Assembly: GCF_002086275.1 (NCBI RefSeq)
Contig: NZ_MVHT01000075.1
Location: 1 to 34,529 of the forward strand
Direction: 5' to 3'
Length of the DNA: 34,529 nt
Source: Mycobacterium intermedium
Lineage (GTDB): Bacteria; Actinomycetota; Actinomycetes; Mycobacteriales; Mycobacteriaceae
Shown: positions 6,561 through 15,082 of the stretch, piece by piece
How positions within the stretch are numbered: position 1 is the stretch's first letter
How the letters are laid out: the number at the start of each line of letters is the position of its first letter
Notes under the pieces: model-generated
The model's database searches: none
Told to the model about the DNA's origin: nothing
The model's input: only the letters and a program-made list of their open reading frames with translations
Made by a program: the position numbers and the translations under genes

Positions 6561-8303
6561 CTAGGCGTCCAAGCGGGCGAATTGATGCTGCCGATACTGC
6601 TCGACGCACGCGGACCGGCGGACCTTGCCGCTGGTGGTGATCGGAATCGAGCCCGGCGGCACCAGAACCAGATCCGCCACGCTCAGCCCGTGCGAATTCG
6701 ACAACGCCGAGGTGACTTCCCGCTTGATGGCGCCGAACTGATTCATCGCTTCTTCGTCGGAGTCGCCGCGCTTCTTGAGTTCGATTATGGCAACCAGCTT
6801 TTCGACGCTCTGCTCGCCGGGCACGGCTATTGCCGCACAGCGGCCCCGAGTGATCTCTTGGATGGTCGCCTCGATGTCGTCGGGAGAATGGTTGCGCCCG
6901 TACACGATCAGAAGATCTTTGATCCGGCCGATGATGAAGAACTTGCCATCGACGGAAAACCCCGAGTCCCCGGTTCTGAGCCAGGGACCTTCGGGGGTGC
7001 CCTCCGAGGGATTGACCAGCTGTGCACCGAACGTGCGCTCGCTCTCTTCGGCCTTCTCCCAATACCCGCTGGCGACGTTGTCGCCGTGCACCCAGATCTC
7101 GCCGACCGTTCCCGCTGCGGCTTCGGTACGGGTGTCGGGATCGACGATGCGCAGGATCGGCGATGTGGGAAGTAGGTAGCTGATCAGGGGTGTGCCGCTT
7201 CCTGCCGCGCATCGCTTGGCGCGGCCGTTGGCCAGCTCCTCCGAGTCGAAGTAAATGGTTTCGGCCGGGTGATTCGGTTTGCTATTCGCTACGTAGAGCG
7301 TCGCCTCCGCCAGTCCGTACGCGGGCCGGAGCACTCGTTCCTGCAGATTGAACGGCGCAAACCGGTTGGCGAAGCGCTTGAGCGTTGCCGGATGCACCCG
7401 CTCGCTGCCGCTGACGATGGTGCAGACATCGCCCAGGTCAAGGCCTGCCATGTCCTCATCCGACACTTTCTTGGCGGCGAGTTCGAACGCGAAGTTCGGT
7501 GCTGCCGAGAATGGGTGCGGACGACTTGCCAGCTGCTGCAGCCACCGGGCGGGGCGTTGCAGGAATGACATCGGGCTGGTGATCACCACGGGGAAGCCGC
7601 CCAGGATGGGCGCGAGAATCCCGAGCATCAATCCCATGTCGTGATAGAACGGCAGCCACGTCACAAGAGTCATGTCCGACGGCCCGATACCGTCGGTATC
7701 CGCGAAGTAGCCCGCCATCAGCTGTTCGAAATTGATTCGAACGTTTTGGTGCGACATGATGACGCCCGCCGGCGTGCGGGTCGATCCGGACGTGTACTGC
7801 AAGTACGCAGTTTCGAGCTGGTTGTCGGCGGCGGCGCCAGATCTGTTGGGCCGGTCCAGGTCTAACGAATCAACCGCAATGATGGCCGGAGCGGATGCAC
7901 CGGCGTGGGCCTCGACATGCTGAGCCACGTCATCTGCCACTGCGGACGTCGTGAAAATTGCGGTTGGTGAGGCATCATGCAGCACCGACTCCACCCGTTC
8001 GTCGGTGGCGCCGCCCTGGGGAACGGAAAGCGGTACCGCAATCACTCCGGCGTGCAGCGCGCCAAGAAAGGCAGCAACGTACTCGAGTCCCTGGGGAGCC
8101 AGTATCAGCGCGCGATCACCCGGCGAGGCGTGACGGCTCACCTCCTGAGAAACGTTGAGCATCCGCCGATACAGCTGCCCCCATGTCAGGGTCATGGCGA
8201 CGCCGTCCCAGTCCCGCTCGTAATCGAGGAAAGTGAATGCCGTGTCGTTGGGCTGCAGGCGGGCCCAGGCGCGCAGCACCGTGGGAAGGGAACGCACACT
8301 CAT
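6561..8303 (-). CDS. fadD28: FadD28, long-chain fatty acyl-AMP ligase for Mas
   Basis: A 580-residue fatty acyl-AMP ligase, the same length as M. tuberculosis FadD28. It activates long-chain fatty acids as acyl-adenylates and hands them to Mas to start mycocerosic acid synthesis. Visible motifs of the ANL superfamily are the P-loop YTSGSTRTPAG (170-180), WLPFYHDMGL (216-225), the YGLAEAT motif (329-335), LRTGDSGF (442-449) and the C-terminal catalytic lysine K560 in ITTSGKVRR. FAAL membership, rather than CoA ligase, is inferred from near-complete similarity to FadD28. It is transcribed divergently from mas across a 450-bp region and precedes mmpL7. No Shine-Dalgarno precedes the ATG, and a TANNNT hexamer lies only 8 nt upstream, which suggests a leaderless message. 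Confidence 0.96.
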   Translation of the reverse strand: MSVRSLPTVLRAWARLQPNDTAFTFLDYERDWDGVAMTLTWGQLYRRMLNVSQEVSRHASPGDRALILAPQGLEYVAAFLGALHAGVIAVPLSVPQGGATDERVESVLHDASPTAIFTTSAVADDVAQHVEAHAGASAPAIIAVDSLDLDRPNRSGAAADNQLETAYLQYTSGSTRTPAGVIMSHQNVRINFEQLMAGYFADTDGIGPSDMTLVTWLPFYHDMGLMLGILAPILGGFPVVITSPMSFLQRPARWLQQLASRPHPFSAAPNFAFELAAKKVSDEDMAGLDLGDVCTIVSGSERVHPATLKRFANRFAPFNLQERVLRPAYGLAEATLYVANSKPNHPAETIYFDSEELANGRAKRCAAGSGTPLISYLLPTSPILRIVDPDTRTEAAAGTVGEIWVHGDNVASGYWEKAEESERTFGAQLVNPSEGTPEGPWLRTGDSGFSVDGKFFIIGRIKDLLIVYGRNHSPDDIEATIQEITRGRCAAIAVPGEQSVEKLVAIIELKKRGDSDEEAMNQFGAIKREVTSALSNSHGLSVADLVLVPPGSIPITTSGKVRRSACVEQYRQHQFARLDA

Positions 8304-8311
8304 GGGCGTCT

Positions 8312-8317
8312 AGGGTA
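8312..8317 (-). promoter_or_regulatory. Putative -10 element of a leaderless fadD28 transcript
   Basis: TACCCT on the minus strand fits TANNNT and ends 8 nt before the fadD28 ATG, so transcription would begin at or beside the start codon. There is no purine-rich ribosome site in the gap. Leaderless messages are common in mycobacteria. Confidence 0.45.
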
Positions 8318-8582
8318 CCGGCCGTCGTTGTGACCTGTCCCAGACTTGGCATTTGGCCAGATCAACACCGGTTTGACGGGGTTCGTCGCCCGCGGTCGAA
8401 CGGGTTACTTTACCGGATGACGCGTGAAATCCGTTGTGGCGCAACGGATGATCGGCTAGTAACCGATGCCGTGCCTTCCGCCGGCCCGGTGGCGTCGGCC
8501 GGTGAGCGCATTAGCCCTGCTCAGCGCGGCAATCCTGGCCGCATGCTGGGAATTCTCCCCTTTGGCCTCGGCGTACCACTTT

Positions 8583-8596
8583 GGCGTCTAAGCTTG
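8583..8596 (+). promoter_or_regulatory. Putative mas promoter element shared with lppX
   Basis: An exact copy of the 14-mer at 3182-3195, containing TAAGCT as a possible -10. It lies 158-171 bp upstream of the mas ATG, which would leave a long 5' leader of about 150 nt. Function is inferred only from the repetition upstream of two PDIM genes. Confidence 0.4.
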
Positions 8597-8753
8597 ATTC
8601 TCCGAGACCGGCTAACGGTTTCGAGTCCGGGTTCGCTGGGGTTGGGGCTAGACGAGAATTGTCAGAGCGGCACTGCGCAGTCCGTTGCCCGTATCAAGAC
8701 TCGATGCAGGTGTTGTCGGGAAGCAGATTGAGCTGAGAACGAGGGTTTTTGGG

Positions 8754-11700
8754 ATGGAAACGCGTGTCACTCCCATTGCGGTCATCGGCATGGGATGCCG
8801 GCTGCCGGGGGGAATCAACTCTCCCGAACAGCTGTGGGAGTCGGTGCTGCGCGGCGACGACCTGGTCACCGAGATTCCGCCGGACCGCTGGGACGCCGAC
8901 GCCTATTACGACCCCGAGCAGGGAGTGCCGGGCAGGACGGTGTCCCGGTGGGGTGGCTTCATCGACGACGTCGCGGGCTTCGACGCCGACTTCTTCGGTA
9001 TCAGCGAGCGGGAGGCCCTCTCGATCGACCCGCAGCACCGACTGTTGCTCGAGACCGCCTGGGAGGCGATCGAGCATGCGGGTTTCGACCCAGCATCGTT
9101 GGCCGGGTCCTCGACGGCCGTGTTCACCGGACTCACCCACCACGACTACATGCTGCTCATCAAGGGAGCCGGTGGTCTGGCCAGCCCGTACGTGGTGACC
9201 GGTCTGAACAACAGCGTGGCGTCCGGGCGGATAGCCCACACGCTGGGTCTACAAGGCCCGGCGATGACATTCGACACCGCGTGTTCGTCGGGCCTGATGG
9301 CGGTGCACCTGGCCTGCCGCAGCCTGCACGAGGGGGAAAGCGACCTCGCGCTGGCCGGCGGTTGCGCGGTGCTGCTGGAGCCGGATGGCAGTGTGGCCGC
9401 CTCTGGACAGGGCATGCTTTCGCCGACCGGCCACTGCCACTCGTTCGACGCCGCCGCCGACGGGTTCGTGCGCTCCGAGGGGTGCGCCGTGGTGTTGCTG
9501 AAGCGACTACCGGACGCGCTGGCCGACGGTGACCGGATACTGGCGGTGATCCGCGGCACGGCCAGCAATCAAGATGGTCGTTCGGAGACGCTCACCATGC
9601 CGTCCCAAGAGGCGCAGGTCGCCGTCTATCGGGCGGCATTGGCGGCGGCGGGGGTGGCCGCCGAGACGGTCGGCGCCATCGAGGCGCACGGCACCGGTAC
9701 CCCCGTCGGCGACCCCATCGAATACCGCGGCCTCGCACAGGTCTACGGGACCGAAGGAAACACCTGCGCGGTCGGGACGGTCAAAGGCAACATGGGCCAC
9801 AGCGAGTCCGCCGCCGGCGCGGTGGGGCTGATCAAGGCGGTCCTGTCGCTGCAACACGGCCTGGTGCCGCCCGTCGTCGGCTTCACCAAACTGCCCGATG
9901 AGCTTGCCACGATCGACACGGGTCTGGTTGTGCCCCAAGAGGTTACGCCGTTGCCACAGAACAATGGGGGGCCGCGGCGGATCGGGGTGTCCTCGTTCGG
10001 CATGTCGGGCACCAACGTGCACGCCATTTTAGAACAAGCTCCCGCACAACCACTTACGGCCGACGCCCCCACCGAATCCGCCGCACCGGCGGAGTTGGTA
10101 TTCGCGCTGTCTTCCAGTTCGGCCGACGGGCTGCGGCAATCCGCACAGCGGCTCGCCGAGTGGGTGGAGGCACACCAGGACAGCGTGGCGCCTTCCGATC
10201 TCGCCTACACGCTGGCGCGCCGGCGCGCCCACCGGCCGGTGCGCACGTTGGTGCCGGCCGCCGGCCTGGCCGAGCTGGTCCACGGTCTGCGCGAGATCGC
10301 AAGCGGCGAAACACCTTTCGAGGCGGCGGTGGGCAAGTCCGACCGGGGGCCGGTGTGGGTGTTCTCCGGCCAGGGCTCGCAGTGGGCCGCGATGGGAGCC
10401 GACTTGCTGGCGAGCGAACCGGAATTCGCCGCGACGATCGCCGAACTCGACTCCCTGATCGCCGCCGAATCGGGTTTCTCGGTGACCGAAGCGATCACGG
10501 CGCCGCAGACGGTGACCGGTATCGACAAGGTGCAGCCGAGCATCTTCGCCATCCAGGTCGCTCTGGCGGTGGCCATGGAAAAGACCTACGGGGTAGTTCC
10601 CGGCGCGGTCGTCGGCCACTCGATGGGGGAGACCGCTGCGGCCGTCGTCGCCGGCGCGCTGTCGCTGGAAGACGGCGCGCGCGTCATCTGCCGCCGCTCG
10701 AAACTGATGTCCCGCATCGCCGGTTCCGGGGCCATGGCATCGGTGGAACTGCCTGCCAAGCAAGTGAATTCGGAACTTATGGCTCGCGGCATCGACGACG
10801 TGGCGGTGGCCGTGATGGCATCACCCAACTCCACGGTGATCGGTGGAGCCGCCGATCAGGTGCGCGACCTCGTCGCACGCTGGGAGCAACGAGACATCAT
10901 GGCGCGCGAGGTCGCCGTGGACGTGGCATCTCATTCACCCCAGGTCGACCCGATCCTCGACGACCTGGCCGATGCGCTGGCCGACCTGCAACCGATGACG
11001 CCCCGCGTCCCGTACTACTCCGCGACCCTGTTCGACCCCCGCGAACGGCCGGTCTGCGACGCGGATTACTGGGTGGACAACCTGCGTAACACCGTGCAGT
11101 TCGCGGCAGCGATCCAGGCGGCGTTGGACGACGGATTCCGGGTGTTCGCCGAGTTGTCGCCCCACCCGCTGCTCACGCACGCTGTTGACCAGAACGCCCG
11201 CGGCCTCGACATGACGGTGGCCGCCTTGGCCGCTGTTCGACGCGAACAACCGTTGCCGCACGGGCTGCGCGGCTTCCTGGCCGACCTGCACGGCGCGGGC
11301 GCCAAGGTCGACTTCTCGGTGCTGTACTCCGCCGGACGGCTGGTGGATGCGCCGTTGCCGGCCTGGAGCCATCGCCAACTGTTCGTCGACGCCGAGGCGC
11401 AGGAAGGCCGGGCGCACGGCGCGTCCACCATTACCGTGCACCCGTTGCTGGGCTCGCACGTGCGCCTCGTCGAGGAGCCCGAGCGCCACGTGTGGCAGAC
11501 CGACGTCGGTACCGCGACGCTGCAATGGCTCGAGGACCATCAGGTGCACAACGTGGCCGCCCTGCCCGGAGCCGCCTACTGCGAGATGGCGCTGGCCGCG
11601 GCCGCCGAGGTCTTCGGCGAGGGCTACGAGGTCTGGGACGTCGTGTTCGAGCAGATGCTGTTGCTGGACGAGCGGACCCCGATCACCGCCGTCGCGTCGG

Positions 11701-14700
11701 TGCAGGCGCCCGGCGTCGTCGACTTCGTCGTGGAATCCCAACAGGACGGTGAGAAGACCACGCACGCGACCGCGTCGCTGCGCCCTGCCGCGGATGATGC
11801 TGCCCCGCCCGCCTACGACATCGAAGGGTTGCTGGCGCTGCATCCGCACAGCGTCAAGGGCGCGGAGCTGCGGGAGTCGTTCGTTGAACGCGGTGTCCAG
11901 CATGGCCCGGCGTTCAGCGGCCTGGGCACCGTCCATACCGCGGAATCCGGCGGCAACACGGTGCTGGGCGAGGTGGGACTGCCCGCCTCGATCCGTTTTC
12001 AGCACGCCGCCTACCACGTGCATCCGGCGTTGCTGGACGCGTGCTTCCAGTCGGTGGCCGCCGGCGTCGACAGCGCCGGCGGCTTGCTGTTGCCGCTCGG
12101 CGTGCAACAACTGCGGGTCTACGGCCCGCTGCGCAACGCTCAGTACTGCTACGGCCGAGTGACCCGCGCGGACTCGACGGGCGGCGAGGCGGACATCGAT
12201 GTGCTGGATGAGAACGGCGCCGTGCTGCTGGCCCTGCGCGGTCTGCGCATGGGCACCGGGACCACCGAAGGCGCCGAACGTGACCGTCTGCTCAGCGAGC
12301 GACTGCTGACCCTCGAATGGCAGCAGCGGACGCTGCCCGAAATCGATGCCGACGAGGCCGGCTCCTGGCTGCTGATCGACACCTCCGACGGCGCCGAGAT
12401 GTTGGTGGCCACGCTGACCGACGCGCTGAAATCCCAAGGCGCAGAATGTGTCAACCTGCAGCTGCCCCGCGAGGCCGACCTGGAATCCCTGCGTGCACAG
12501 CTGCGGCGATCCTTCCGCGGCGTGGTAATCCTTTGTGGCCCAAGGGCAAGCGACTCGGATGAAGCCGCCTTGACACTGGGGCGTGAGCAGGTGCGGCACC
12601 TCGTCCGACTCAGTCGGGAAGTGGCCCAACTGGAGGGTGAGCTGCCCCGTCTGTTCGTCGTCACGAGGCAAGCCCAGCATGCTCGCTCCGACGACCAACT
12701 GAACCTCGACCAGCTCGGGCTACGCGGGTTGATCCGAGTGATCGGCAGCGAAGTGCCGCTGATGCAGCCCACCCAGATCGACGTGGACGAGCACACGCAG
12801 GCCGAGCTGGTGGCTCAGCAGCTGCTGAGCGGATCGCCGGAGGATGAGACCGCTTGGCGCAACGGCGAGTGGTACGTCGCGCGGTTGTGCCCGAGCCCGC
12901 TGCTACCCGACGAGCGCCATACCGCCATCGTCGACCACGAGGTGGACGGCATTCGGCTGCAGGTGCGCACGCCGGGTGATCTGCAGTCGATGGAACTGGT
13001 TGCGTGCGAACGTGTTTCACCCGGACCCGGCCAGATCGAGGTCGCCGTCGCGATGTCCACGGTCAACTTCGCCGACGTGCTCATCGCATTCGGCAAATTC
13101 CCCGTCGTCGACGACCGCGAACCGCAGCCAGGGATGGACTTCGTCGGTGTGGTGACCGCGGTGGGGGAGGGCGTCGCCGACCATCAGATCGGTGACCGCG
13201 TGGCCGGCTTCTCCGAGGGCGGCTGCTGGCGCACCTATTTGACCTGCAACGCCGACCTCGCGATCAAGCTGCCGCCGACGCTGACCGACGAGCAGGCGAT
13301 AGCGTCGGCCACGGCCAACGCCACCGCCTGGTACGGGCTGCACGATCTGGCCGGCATCAAGGCCGGCGACAAGGTGCTGATTCATTCCGCCACCGGCGGG
13401 GTGGGCCAGGCGGCTCTGGCGATCGCACGCCACGTCGGCGCGGAGATCTACGCGACCGCCGGCAACCCCGCCAAGCGGCAAATGTTGCGCGACATGGGTA
13501 TTGAGCACGTGTACGACTCGCGCAGCATCGAATTCGCCGAGCAGATCCGCCGCGACACCGACGGCTACGGCGTGGACATCGTGCTGAACTCGTTGACCGG
13601 TGCGGCCCAGCGTGCCGGGCTCGAGCTGATGGCCTTCGGTGGGCGGTTCGTCGAGATCGGCAAGGCCGACGTGTACGGCAACACCCGGCTGGGTCTGTAT
13701 CCCTTCCGCCGCGGTCTGACATTCTTCTACCTCGACCTGGCGCTGATGTCGGTGCTGCAGCCCGAGCGGGTCCGCGAGTTGCTGAAGACGGTGTTCCAGT
13801 TGACCGCCGACGGCGTGCTGGTCGCACCGCAGACCACGCACTACCCCTTGGCGGATGCGGCCACAGCGGTTCGCGCGATGAGCAACGCCGAGCACACCGG
13901 CAAGCTGCTGCTGGACATGCCGCGCACCGGACGTAGCAGCGTGGTCGTGCCGCCGGAGCAGTTCCCGGTGTTCCGTCGTGACGGCGCGTACATCATCACC
14001 GGCGGCGTCGGCGGGCTCGGTCTCTTCTTCGCGTCGAAGATGGCGGCGAAGGGGTGCGGGCGGCTGGTGCTGACGGCGCGCTCGGCGCCCAACCCCAAAG
14101 CCCGGCAGATGATCGAGCGGCTGCGTCGGGCCGGCACGGACGTCGTGGTGGAGCTCGGCAGCATCGCCGAACCGGAGACCGCGGTTCGCTTGGTGGAGGC
14201 GGCAACCGCCACCGGGCTCCCGTTGCGCGGCATTGTGCACTCGGCGGCCGTCGTGGAGGACGCCACGCTGGTCAACATCACCGATGACATCATCGACCGG
14301 GACTGGTCGCCAAAGGCTTTCGGCTCCTACTACCTGCACCAGGCATCGGTCGGGCAGCCGTTGGACTGGTTCTGCGTGTTCTCCTCAGGCGCTTCCTTGC
14401 TGGGTTCGCCCGGTCAGGGCGCCTACGCGGCGGCCAACAGCTTCGTCGATGCGTTCGCGCACTGGCGTCGCGCGCAGGGGCTGCCGATCACCTCGCTGGC
14501 TTGGGGGGCCTGGGCCGAGGTTGGTCGCGCCACGTTCCTGGCCGAGACCGGCAAGCAGCTCATGATCACCCCCGACGAAGGCATCTACGCGTTCGAGGCG
14601 ATCCTGCGCTACGACCGCGCTTACACCGGGTACATCCCGATCATCGGGGCGCCGTGGCTCGACGACGTCGTCCGACGCAGCCCGTTCGGCGAGTTGTTCC

Positions 14701-15017
14701 AATCCAGCGGCCAAAGCTCGCGCGGGCCAAGCAAATTCCGCTCCGAGCTGATGACGGTGCCCCGCGACGAATGGCCCGCCCGGTTGCGCCGCCTGATCAC
14801 CGAGCAGGTGGGGGTGATCCTGCGCCGCAGCGTCGACGCCGACCGGCCCTTCGTCGAGTACGGGATGGACTCACTCGGGATGCTAGAGATGCGCACCCAC
14901 ATCGAGACGGAGACGGGGATACGGTTGAGCCCCAAGGTGATTGCTACGCACAACACCGCACGCGCACTCGCCGAGCACCTGGCCGAAACCCTCGCCGAGG
15001 AGGCGGGCTCACCCTAA
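8754..15017 (+). CDS. mas: Mycocerosic acid synthase (Mas), iterative type I PKS
   Basis: A 2087-residue multifunctional enzyme (M. tuberculosis Mas is 2111). It elongates long-chain acyl groups several times with methylmalonyl-CoA to give mycocerosic acids. Domains in order: KS with C177, H312 and H349; AT with S623 in GHSMGE and the methylmalonyl-type VASH (724-727); DH with H929 and D1095; ER with VNFADVLIAFG (1437-1447), SATGGVGQAA (1545-1554) and HTGK (1714-1717); KR with TGGVGGLG (1749-1756) and Y1891; ACP with S2040 in GMDSLGML. All active sites are intact. The start chosen is the ATG of METRVTP with GAGGG at 8741-8745, not the TTG 69 bp upstream. One oddity is that the usual EHPxLRxTLVD motif of the KR structural subdomain reads EVPLMQPTQID near residue 1334. 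No thioesterase is present; PapA5 releases the product. Confidence 0.96.
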   Translation: METRVTPIAVIGMGCRLPGGINSPEQLWESVLRGDDLVTEIPPDRWDADAYYDPEQGVPGRTVSRWGGFIDDVAGFDADFFGISEREALSIDPQHRLLLETAWEAIEHAGFDPASLAGSSTAVFTGLTHHDYMLLIKGAGGLASPYVVTGLNNSVASGRIAHTLGLQGPAMTFDTACSSGLMAVHLACRSLHEGESDLALAGGCAVLLEPDGSVAASGQGMLSPTGHCHSFDAAADGFVRSEGCAVVLLKRLPDALADGDRILAVIRGTASNQDGRSETLTMPSQEAQVAVYRAALAAAGVAAETVGAIEAHGTGTPVGDPIEYRGLAQVYGTEGNTCAVGTVKGNMGHSESAAGAVGLIKAVLSLQHGLVPPVVGFTKLPDELATIDTGLVVPQEVTPLPQNNGGPRRIGVSSFGMSGTNVHAILEQAPAQPLTADAPTESAAPAELVFALSSSSADGLRQSAQRLAEWVEAHQDSVAPSDLAYTLARRRAHRPVRTLVPAAGLAELVHGLREIASGETPFEAAVGKSDRGPVWVFSGQGSQWAAMGADLLASEPEFAATIAELDSLIAAESGFSVTEAITAPQTVTGIDKVQPSIFAIQVALAVAMEKTYGVVPGAVVGHSMGETAAAVVAGALSLEDGARVICRRSKLMSRIAGSGAMASVELPAKQVNSELMARGIDDVAVAVMASPNSTVIGGAADQVRDLVARWEQRDIMAREVAVDVASHSPQVDPILDDLADALADLQPMTPRVPYYSATLFDPRERPVCDADYWVDNLRNTVQFAAAIQAALDDGFRVFAELSPHPLLTHAVDQNARGLDMTVAALAAVRREQPLPHGLRGFLADLHGAGAKVDFSVLYSAGRLVDAPLPAWSHRQLFVDAEAQEGRAHGASTITVHPLLGSHVRLVEEPERHVWQTDVGTATLQWLEDHQVHNVAALPGAAYCEMALAAAAEVFGEGYEVWDVVFEQMLLLDERTPITAVASVQAPGVVDFVVESQQDGEKTTHATASLRPAADDAAPPAYDIEGLLALHPHSVKGAELRESFVERGVQHGPAFSGLGTVHTAESGGNTVLGEVGLPASIRFQHAAYHVHPALLDACFQSVAAGVDSAGGLLLPLGVQQLRVYGPLRNAQYCYGRVTRADSTGGEADIDVLDENGAVLLALRGLRMGTGTTEGAERDRLLSERLLTLEWQQRTLPEIDADEAGSWLLIDTSDGAEMLVATLTDALKSQGAECVNLQLPREADLESLRAQLRRSFRGVVILCGPRASDSDEAALTLGREQVRHLVRLSREVAQLEGELPRLFVVTRQAQHARSDDQLNLDQLGLRGLIRVIGSEVPLMQPTQIDVDEHTQAELVAQQLLSGSPEDETAWRNGEWYVARLCPSPLLPDERHTAIVDHEVDGIRLQVRTPGDLQSMELVACERVSPGPGQIEVAVAMSTVNFADVLIAFGKFPVVDDREPQPGMDFVGVVTAVGEGVADHQIGDRVAGFSEGGCWRTYLTCNADLAIKLPPTLTDEQAIASATANATAWYGLHDLAGIKAGDKVLIHSATGGVGQAALAIARHVGAEIYATAGNPAKRQMLRDMGIEHVYDSRSIEFAEQIRRDTDGYGVDIVLNSLTGAAQRAGLELMAFGGRFVEIGKADVYGNTRLGLYPFRRGLTFFYLDLALMSVLQPERVRELLKTVFQLTADGVLVAPQTTHYPLADAATAVRAMSNAEHTGKLLLDMPRTGRSSVVVPPEQFPVFRRDGAYIITGGVGGLGLFFASKMAAKGCGRLVLTARSAPNPKARQMIERLRRAGTDVVVELGSIAEPETAVRLVEAATATGLPLRGIVHSAAVVEDATLVNITDDIIDRDWSPKAFGSYYLHQASVGQPLDWFCVFSSGASLLGSPGQGAYAAANSFVDAFAHWRRAQGLPITSLAWGAWAEVGRATFLAETGKQLMITPDEGIYAFEAILRYDRAYTGYIPIIGAPWLDDVVRRSPFGELFQSSGQSSRGPSKFRSELMTVPRDEWPARLRRLITEQVGVILRRSVDADRPFVEYGMDSLGMLEMRTHIETETGIRLSPKVIATHNTARALAEHLAETLAEEAGSP

Positions 15018-15019
15018 CC

Positions 15020-15081
15020 CGCGAGCAGACGCAAAGTTGTATATTTCGCGCCCGATCCGTACGACTTTGCGTCTGCTCGCG
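15020..15081. terminator. Bidirectional hairpin terminator between mas and papA5
   Basis: A perfect 18-bp inverted repeat (left arm 15020-15037, right arm 15064-15081; core GCGAGCAGACGCAAAGT) is extended by five inner pairs, two of them G-U, around a 16-nt loop. It starts 3 bp after the mas stop and ends just before the papA5 stop, so it serves both convergent operons. No T-tract follows in either direction, as in many mycobacterial terminators. The stem resembles what I remember of the repeated mycobacterial TRIT terminator family (GCGAGCAGACGCAAAA-type arms); not checked. Confidence 0.88.
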
Positions 15082-15082
15082 A

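Larger units (their letters stand above)
8304..8753. promoter_or_regulatory. Divergent promoter region fadD28 / mas
   Basis: This 450-bp non-coding stretch is the only gap over 300 bp in the window. It separates fadD28 (-) from mas (+). Besides the fadD28 -10 candidate and the 14-mer near 8583, it has a TTGACG (8373-8378) and a TACTTT (8406-8411), but their 27-nt spacing is too wide for one promoter. It also has an imperfect inverted repeat around TTCG...CGAA near 8381-8400. I see no RNA gene, mobile element or plausible small gene. Short open frames crossing it lack ribosome sites and overlap fadD28 or mas. Confidence 0.6.

Noticed and set aside
8237..8731. 164-codon frame in the fadD28/mas intergenic region
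   Set aside because: It overlaps the fadD28 5' end, has no Shine-Dalgarno and resembles no known protein; the region is better read as promoter DNA.
8685..8753. TTG start 69 bp upstream for mas
   Set aside because: The added residues do not match Mas; the ATG at 8754 has GAGGG upstream and begins the conserved KS N-terminus.
10935..12698. 587-codon open frame antisense to mas
   Set aside because: It mirrors the third-position GC pattern of mas, has low-complexity Gly/Arg/Gln/His composition and no family resemblance; mas itself has complete PKS domains there.
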